Source: Azadirachta indica
Taxonomy: Eukaryota; Streptophyta; Magnoliopsida; Sapindales; Meliaceae
Direction of reading: 5' to 3'
DNA length: 64,000 nucleotides
NCBI GenBank assembly: GCA_022749755.1
Contig: CM040452.1
Coordinates: forward strand, 13,410,350-13,474,349
The stretch's first letter is position 1; each line of letters begins with the position of its first letter. Shown here piece after piece: positions 58,574 through 64,000 of this stretch. The position numbers were made by a program, and so were the translations under genes. The notes beneath the pieces are model-generated. The model had not been told where the DNA came from. It saw only the letters and a program-made list of their open reading frames with translations, and made no database searches.

Positions 58574-59524
58574 ATGGATGAAGGAGATACAAGTTAGCCT
58601 ACTCAAACAGTGATGACAAAAGAAAATAGGCGAGTATGGACTATAGATGAAGAAGAAGCATTGTTGACTATATTAGATAAGATAGTTGCTGCATGTGGTT
58701 ATGCAAATAATGGTACCTTTAAACCAAGAACATTTTCTCAAATTGAAAAGATTATTAACAAAAATGTTACCTCATTGTGGTTTATGGTTTTTCTACACAT
58801 TGACTCCAAGATAAGAAAATGAAAGAAACAATACGCTGCAATAATTAATATGTTGACTAATAGTGGTTTTGGATGGAATGATGTGAAGAAATGTGTAGAG
58901 GTTGATAGTGATAAAGTGTGGAAATCATGTATATAGGTTAATGTTTATAGCTTTCTTATTATGAAATATCAATAGACATATTTTGACTAGGAAATATATT
59001 TTTTAACTTTTTGATATATTATAGTCTCACAGGGAAGCCAAAAATTGGAGAAATAATCCATGCCCATTTTATGAGAGATTAGCTAATATATATGAAAAAG
59101 ATCGTGCAACTGGACAAAGGGCAAAAACTTAAACTGACATGGTTAATGAAGTTAATCGAGAAAAAATTAATCTTGATGTTGATAATGAAGAAGATGGTTA
59201 TTCTCCAATATCAATTACTCAACCTTCAGGTTCTTAACATACTTCTCGAGTTCATTCAAACATATTAAATAGGAAAAGATCAAGATCACAAGATAGTATC
59301 AGTGCCAATATTGAGAATGTTGCTACGGATTTTCAACAAACATATAATCAATCCGTACAAAGCATGAATATGATAGCTGAACACATATTAGGTGATAAAG
59401 AAGATAGAAGTGACATTATTGATGAACTTGCAACTATAGGACTTACTAAAGATGATGAAGTTGAAGCCTTAACTCTTATACTACAAAAATCTTATAATTT
59501 CAGCAATCAAATCATTGCGGGATG
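58574..59524 (+). pseudogene. Myb/SANT-like second ORF of the PIF/Harbinger element
   Basis: Harbinger elements carry a second gene for a Myb/SANT-like DNA-binding protein. ATG at 58574 meets TAG after seven codons. From 58610 a Myb_DNA-bind_3-type domain reads NRRVWTIDEEEALLTILDKI...NNGTFKPRTF. After a stop at 58820 the frame resumes with FGWNDVKKCVEVDSDKVW, an intron-like gap near 58935-59025, then NPCPFYERLANIYEKDRATG, an acidic stretch, and a helical C-terminus ending SYNFSNQIIAG with TGA at 59522-59524. Its place 290 bp after the transposase in the same orientation supports a single element. Confidence 0.8.
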
Positions 59525-60377
59525 AACGTAAGTTAGCATTGTAAGAAAGCTTTTGCTTGAGAATAGGGTGTGAATGTGATTTGAAAACAAATATATTTTA
59601 CTTTTTAAATAATTATAATTAATTAGACTCTGACACTTGAACATCAACTTTTGGTGACGGTATATGTTGGATATATATATATATATATATTGATAATTAG
59701 ATTGAATATACAATGAATGAAAATATTTGGATGAAGATATACATAATAGGTCTTCTTTTGTTTTTTTGTGATGCTATCTTCCAATACTATTTTTATCACA
59801 AATATGTTTGAAAAAAAGTCAAAAAAATAGATGTTATATTGCTAAAATTTTGTAATTTAAAAACTATATTGATTAAATAATTAGATATATAACAATTTGA
59901 TAATAAATATTTTATTATTATTTAACATATAATATTATGCATATCCCCGTTAATTTATTTGTTTACAAAATGTTAAATAATTTCAAAAAATATATTTGTA
60001 TATATGTAAAATTTTTAATCATAGAATACAAATTAATAAAATTTATCAACAATGTATATATTTAAATTATATGCTCTTTTTTATTGCTAAATACATATTA
60101 ATTTGATATTTAAAAGAATATAAATATTAACACAATCTAATATTTTAGTGTATCAAATATAGGTTAATTTATAATTAGTCTAGTACGGTGCTGTATTAAA
60201 CATAGCACAGATTTTCATTTAATTCATTACAGAATAATTTATTCTAATACAATTCCATGTATCTAAAATAATACAATCTAATATATGCTGCCAAAAGCAC
60301 TCAAAAGAAATAATTTGAAGTTACGTTTTTTTGAAGCCTGCCAAAAGTATTGCACTAAATTTAAGATTACTTTTGTC
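59525..60377. other. AT-rich intergenic, no gene seen
   Basis: Contains (AT)n at 59669-59690 and the 59905-59950 copy of the 54087 repeat. Probably the 3' part of the Harbinger element; no TIR was recognised. Confidence 0.4.
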
Positions 60378-60530
60378 CTTGACAATATTTGCAAAAGTGA
60401 AGAATCTCTCTTCTATCGTATCACTCTCTCAATCACACTATCTTTCTCAATAGCTGTGGCCAAACCAGAAACGCCGCCGCCACAGGTCCCGACAGCGCTG
60501 CCCGGTGCAAAGGCAACCCGTCGGATTAAG
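60378..60530 (-). pseudogene. Relic C-terminal fragment of a wax synthase-like gene
   Basis: On the minus strand this aligns with the C-terminus of copy 5 (63650-63800). Shared plus-strand words are TTGACAATATTTGCAAAAGTGA (vs TTGACAACATTTACAAAAGTGA), TTCTCAATAGCTGTGGCCAAA (vs TTCTCAGTAACGGTGGCCAAA) and AGGTCCCGA(G)ACAGCG. A piece in the middle is missing. Nothing of the rest of the gene is visible upstream of 60560. Confidence 0.7.
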
Positions 60531-61176
60531 TAGACTGGAGAGTGTCAGAGAGAGGAAAATGGGAAGAAGAAGAAGAAGAAGAAGAAGGGAAACGAGCCCT
60601 TGAAATGACAATAGCTAGGGGATTTTTAATTGCTGACATCCACCTAATAACAGTAGCTTAATTAATTAGGCAAGTTATGACCAAATTAAATCCATAATTG
60701 CTTGCTCTATTTGTTGTTCATGATGTTTTAATTAATAGAGCATGTTGCACGCTTAGGAAATTAAAGGTGAATTATTATCATATTAGAGGTGCGTTGTACA
60801 TATTCAGCTTAAAATAATATAATTATATATAATATTATATATCGTCTCTAGATAAGTTTCTTGGTTGTTAATATATGGCTTTTATAATTAATTAAGTAAC
60901 AAATCAGGAGTGGATTAGATCTAAAGGATGCGTCATTATCGCATAAATTGTGTGAATTAATCAGCTCTTAAAATATATAATATTAGGGGGATCGCTGTTG
61001 CCGCACACTCTGGCGGCGCTGCCGCGGTGCACAGTGGCTATCGCTGGCTCTTTTGAGTCATTTATTTCCTGTTTCAATTTTATCTTACCCAAATCCCATA
61101 ATCAATCCCTACATGCCGAGGTCAAATTTAGTTCAGTGCATTTATAGTCAATATATATATATATATATATAATTAA
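60531..61176. other. Intergenic, with a GC-rich island at 60985-61055
   Basis: Mostly AT-rich and non-coding; (AAG)n at 60562-60590 and (AT)n at 61150-61172. The GC-rich island GGCGGCGCTGCCGCGGTGCA resembles the C-terminal acyltransferase region around the Pro-Leu/Arg-Leu-His motif (GCGCTGCCCGGTGCA at 60494), so it may be another relic, but the match is short. Confidence 0.4.
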
Positions 61177-61850
61177 AGAAAACACACAAAACTTTTATTT
61201 TTAATATTAAGATTATTCTTCACGTAATTAATTATCATCACATTTATTTGTTAATATTTGTACCTTATATATTTATGTGAATTAAGTACTAAAAAGGATC
61301 AAAATTCTTTTTTTTTTTTCGTATAAATTTTTACATTATTTATAAACTGTTAAATTTTAATTGTTAAATTTACTTAAATTTAAAGTTAAAAATTAATGCA
61401 AAAAAAATGTTAAAAGAATAATAAAAAAAATCTTTGATTTTTTTTTATAATTTCAACCGTTGGATAAATTAAAAATTAATATAAAAAATCATAAAATAAT
61501 GAGATTGTTGATCTAATCTTATATTTATAGATATAAAGTTACAAACAAAAAAGAACCTACGAATTTTATATATATTTAAAAAAGATATGTATTGAAGAAA
61601 AGCACACAAAAAATTTATTTTTAATATTAAGATTATTCTTCGTGTCAAATATGTGAATTTAAGTACGAAAGGGAATCAAAATTCTTTTTTGTTCCGTAAT
61701 TTCAACCATTGGATAAGTTAAAATTGATATAAAAAATCATAAAATAATGAGATTGTTAACCCATGTTCTGTATATTTATATATATAAAGCTACAAACAAA
61801 AAAGAACCTGCCAATTTTATATATATTCAAAAAAAAGACATATACTATAT
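61177..61850. repeat. Tandem direct duplication (~414 and ~255 bp copies)
   Basis: Copy A (61177-61590) and copy B (61597-61850) share TTTATTTTTAATATTAAGAT, TATTCTTC, ATCAAAATTCTTTTTT, ATTTCAACC(G/A)TTGGATAA, AAAATCATAAAATAATGAGA and ACAAACAAAAAAGAACCT. Copy A contains about 150 extra bases near 61318-61440 with TATAAACTGTTAAAT, probably a small MITE insertion after duplication. It ends 25 bp before the stop of acyltransferase copy 4. Confidence 0.75.
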
Positions 61851-61874
61851 GAAATACATAAAATAGAAATAATC

Positions 61875-62921
61875 CTACTTTTCATGCCAAAACCAGTAAT
61901 AAAACAAACCTTTGTTCTTGACAAAATTTGAAAAACTGTATAACTCCATTATCATTCTTTCATTCACTCCATTTTTCAGTAGCAGCGGACAAAACAGCCA
62001 AACGCTCGTTATTATCATAAACCCCAGCAGCAAAATACTAGATATTGGCCTGTGTAACCGCCACCTGTCACTCAATAGTTTCTTTGCCGCCACTTCGACA
62101 ACCAGACATGCGCCATGGAAGACAAAAAATGACGTCATCTCCCATGTGGGAGGCGCGCGTGTGAGATAGTAATAAACAATTTCGTGCATTAAACCGGAGA
62201 CGATGAATGTGGCAAAGACCGCTGGCAGTGGGGCCCATTTGTAGCCAATTGCACGAGTAGAAATACGGCGCATGGGATTGTATACGCTAGAGCGTAGAAT
62301 ACCAGTGACCGTTAGATTCCACCTCCGTCCCCAAAAGTCTTGGAGTGAGGTGGCGAGGTAGGGCTCCTTGAAAGGCGGCTCGAGCTCGAACCCGAAAATG
62401 GCTCGAACCGGGCCTGCAGATGTCGTTAAGCCCATTTCAAGTAAAAGGTAAATATGTGAACAGTTAATAAGTAGGATGACGTTTTGATGAAGATGTTGTC
62501 TGTAGTTGTACACGTGGAGTAGCAAAGCAAGAGAGAGCACTTTTATAGCCAACAAAATTGCCCCAGAACTTGACTTTGGATATTGGTGGGATGGGTTTGA
62601 TGATGATTTGATGTTAATGGGGAGGCAAGAAATGGAAATGAAATGGGAGAATTTTGATGGGGGTGGAAATAGAGGGCCATGATCGAAGGCAAACAGGAGG
62701 AGTTTGAAGTTGGTGAGCCAAACGAGGAGGAAAGCAGTGAAACCGCAGAGATGGATGGTGGTGAGTTTTAGAGGGAGGATGATGAAGAGATAAGTGATAG
62801 GAAGAAGAGAAAGAAGCCTTGGAAGACCAGCTGAGATTCTTGCTGATATGTAATAACAATAGGTTAAGCAAGTTATGGCCAAAATCCATACCTGAAAAAG
62901 GTTTTTGATTTCACCTTCCAT
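61875..62921 (-). CDS. Wax synthase-like / sterol O-acyltransferase-like MBOAT protein (copy 4, intact)
   Basis: Single exon, 348 codons plus stop, no lesion. Same architecture as copy 3: N-terminal membrane spans (VWILAITCLTYCYYIS, LLSLLPITYLFIILP), NFKLLLFAFDHGPLF, a Ser/Pro-rich loop at about 104-119, the signature KEPYLATSLQDFWGRRWNL at about 185-203, the catalytic His in VSGLMHEIVYYY at about 246, PPTWEMTSFF, RLHRPIS, and a C-terminal extension (GLFYYWFWHEK) that copy 3 lacks. The start ATG (62919-62921, MEGEIKNL) has no in-frame alternative nearby. The 5' flank has a (CT)n tract at 62957-62992 within the likely 5' UTR. Function by family: transfer of acyl groups from acyl-CoA to an alcohol or sterol in the ER; the exact acceptor is unknown. 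Confidence 0.93.
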   Translation of the reverse strand: MEGEIKNLFQVWILAITCLTYCYYISARISAGLPRLLSLLPITYLFIILPLKLTTIHLCGFTAFLLVWLTNFKLLLFAFDHGPLFPPPSKFSHFISISCLPINIKSSSNPSHQYPKSSSGAILLAIKVLSLALLLHVYNYRQHLHQNVILLINCSHIYLLLEMGLTTSAGPVRAIFGFELEPPFKEPYLATSLQDFWGRRWNLTVTGILRSSVYNPMRRISTRAIGYKWAPLPAVFATFIVSGLMHEIVYYYLTRAPPTWEMTSFFVFHGACLVVEVAAKKLLSDRWRLHRPISSILLLGFMIITSVWLFCPLLLKNGVNERMIMELYSFSNFVKNKGLFYYWFWHEK

Positions 62922-63628
62922 TTCTTTCCTTCAACTCTCAATTGATTTGCAGCTTCTCTCTCTGTCTCTCTCTCTCTCTCTCTCTGTCTCTTTCTTTTTA
63001 AGTTTAGCTGTTAGTGGTTTGGTAGAAAATATATATTGTATTAGGTAGAGAAGGCGAGTCATCCTTGATACAACTTAAACTAATTGTTGTCTTAGATTCT
63101 GTGTTTTTTTTTATTAATATTTTTGTTGATAATGAACAAGAGAGTTAGAATTTAACAAAATACTGACGTCGCCTGTTGTCATATCAATTTTAAATTAAAA
63201 AAAGTGCTGAGTAATTGAGGGCAGACTTAAAACAGCAGGAGTTTGAATTCGTATATTTTATAATCGACTCATAAATAATTTTTTTTTTCTTTTAAAAAAA
63301 TTATACATTTGAAGTTGAAGAATCAAAGTATTACAGTTGACCAGTGCTTAGAATGCCGTGGATTGAGACAACAATAATAATAATAATAATGAATGAATGA
63401 ATGAATGAATGAATGAATGGCCCCCAGCCACATATACCCAACCAAAAATTGAGCAGGCTGCAGTAACTGGAACTTTGCAGAAAATACAATACAATTAATT
63501 ATAAATTAAAACAAACAGAAACAAAAATTTCTCAATGTTGACGAGCTTCTTATGCTTTTCACATGTAACGTGGTATACAATACAATCAATTATGATTTCC
63601 CTAAGTATTTTAAAATAATTTTCATGCT
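62922..63628. other. 5' flank of copy 4 with CT and AATG microsatellites
   Basis: (CT)n at 62957-62992 upstream of the ATG; (AAT)n(AATG)n at 63372-63418. No coding region. Confidence 0.6.
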
Positions 63629-64000
63629 CTAAAAATTAGAAATTAATTTGTTTTTGACAACATTTACAAAAGTGAACAGCTCATTAATTGCTCTTTCATC
63701 CGCACCATTTCTCAGTAACGGTGGCCAAAACAACCCAACGCTGGTTAAAGCTACAAACCCCACTAGTAAAGGTCCCGAGACAGCGGGGTGCAACTGCCAC
63801 CTGTCAGTCAGCGCGGTCTTTACTGCCACCTCCACAATCAAGCATATTCCATGTAGGATAAAGAATGACGTCACCTCCCACGTGGGAGGAGCGCGTGTCA
63901 GATAATAATATATAATTTCGTGCATTAGACCTGATACAGCAAATGCTGCAATGACAGCTGGTACCTGGGCCCACGTTCGTCCTAGTATACGCGTAAAAAT
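63629..64000 (-). CDS. Wax synthase-like / sterol O-acyltransferase-like protein (copy 5, 5' part off window)
   Basis: The C-terminal 123 codons of another family member; the frame is open to the right edge. It starts with a stretch equivalent to FTRILGRTWAQVPAVIAAF, then AVSGLMHEIIYYYLTRAPPT with the catalytic His, WEVTSFFILHG, a DRWQLHPAVSGPLLVGF block and a C-terminus ending VVKNKLISNF. No stop or frameshift in the visible part. It is the closest match to the relic at 60378-60530. Confidence 0.9.
   Translation of the reverse strand: MFTRILGRTWAQVPAVIAAFAVSGLMHEIIYYYLTRAPPTWEVTSFFILHGICLIVEVAVKTALTDRWQLHPAVSGPLLVGFVALTSVGLFWPPLLRNGADERAINELFTFVNVVKNKLISNF

Noticed and set aside
60285..60533. 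82-codon plus-strand frame ending in a Pro-rich tail
   Set aside because: It runs antisense through an acyltransferase relic, which explains its GC-rich end.
1..64000. CRISPR array, rRNA, tRNA, riboswitch or prokaryotic-type defence system
   Set aside because: The tandem repeats seen are microsatellites, degenerate minisatellites or transposon parts without regular unique spacers; gene structures are eukaryotic throughout.

Overview
The window is nuclear DNA of a flowering plant, most likely a woody core eudicot; I cannot fix the genus from the sequence alone. The reasons are GT-AG introns with AT-rich interiors, a plastid-targeted FtsZ1, a SABATH methyltransferase, a plant-type vacuolar ATPase subunit e, plant wax-synthase-like MBOAT genes, and many plant transposons (Ty1/copia, LINE, MULE, PIF/Harbinger, MITE-like).

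Layout. 1-2739 (minus): FtsZ1, complete at the 5' end and running off the left edge. 3821-5573 (minus): the three-exon, 70-residue V-ATPase subunit e. 6170-7871: 3' end of a dead LINE. 7872-14080: non-genic, full of local duplications, with one unrecognised minus-strand reading frame. 14087-22551 (plus): a broken extra copy of SABATH exons 1-2, a MITE, then a four-exon SABATH methyltransferase gene whose exon 2 is frameshifted and whose third intron holds a 6.2 kb copia element with 5 bp target duplications. 25196-25644 (plus): a secreted Gly/His-rich small protein. 26717-33716 (minus): all 15 exons of DNA topoisomerase IB, but with an in-frame TGA at codon 240 and a one-base reading-frame conflict at the exon 12/13 junction.

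The right half (36.6-64.0 kb, minus) is a tandem family of single-exon wax-synthase/sterol-acyltransferase-like genes. It has two intact copies (46524-47573, 61875-62921), one copy cut by the right edge (63629-64000), two pseudogenes (36608-37666, 38163-39266) and at least one short relic (about 60378-60530). Between them sit a second degenerate copia element (39325-44231), two TIR elements of about 1 kb (45.0-46.0 and 48.5-49.5 kb), a 3.7 kb MULE with about 56 bp terminal inverted repeats (49604-53322) and a two-ORF PIF/Harbinger element (coding remnants 56968-59524).

FtsZ1, VHA-e and TOP1 are unrelated housekeeping functions (plastid division, vacuolar/endosomal proton pumping, DNA relaxation). 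The only functional cluster is the acyltransferase family, which shows birth and decay of tandem duplicates in a transposon-rich background. No tRNA, rRNA, CRISPR or prokaryotic-type operon is present. I see no convincing unknown system. The best leads are the apparently disabled TOP1 copy, the acyltransferase array, and the decay of the SABATH locus.
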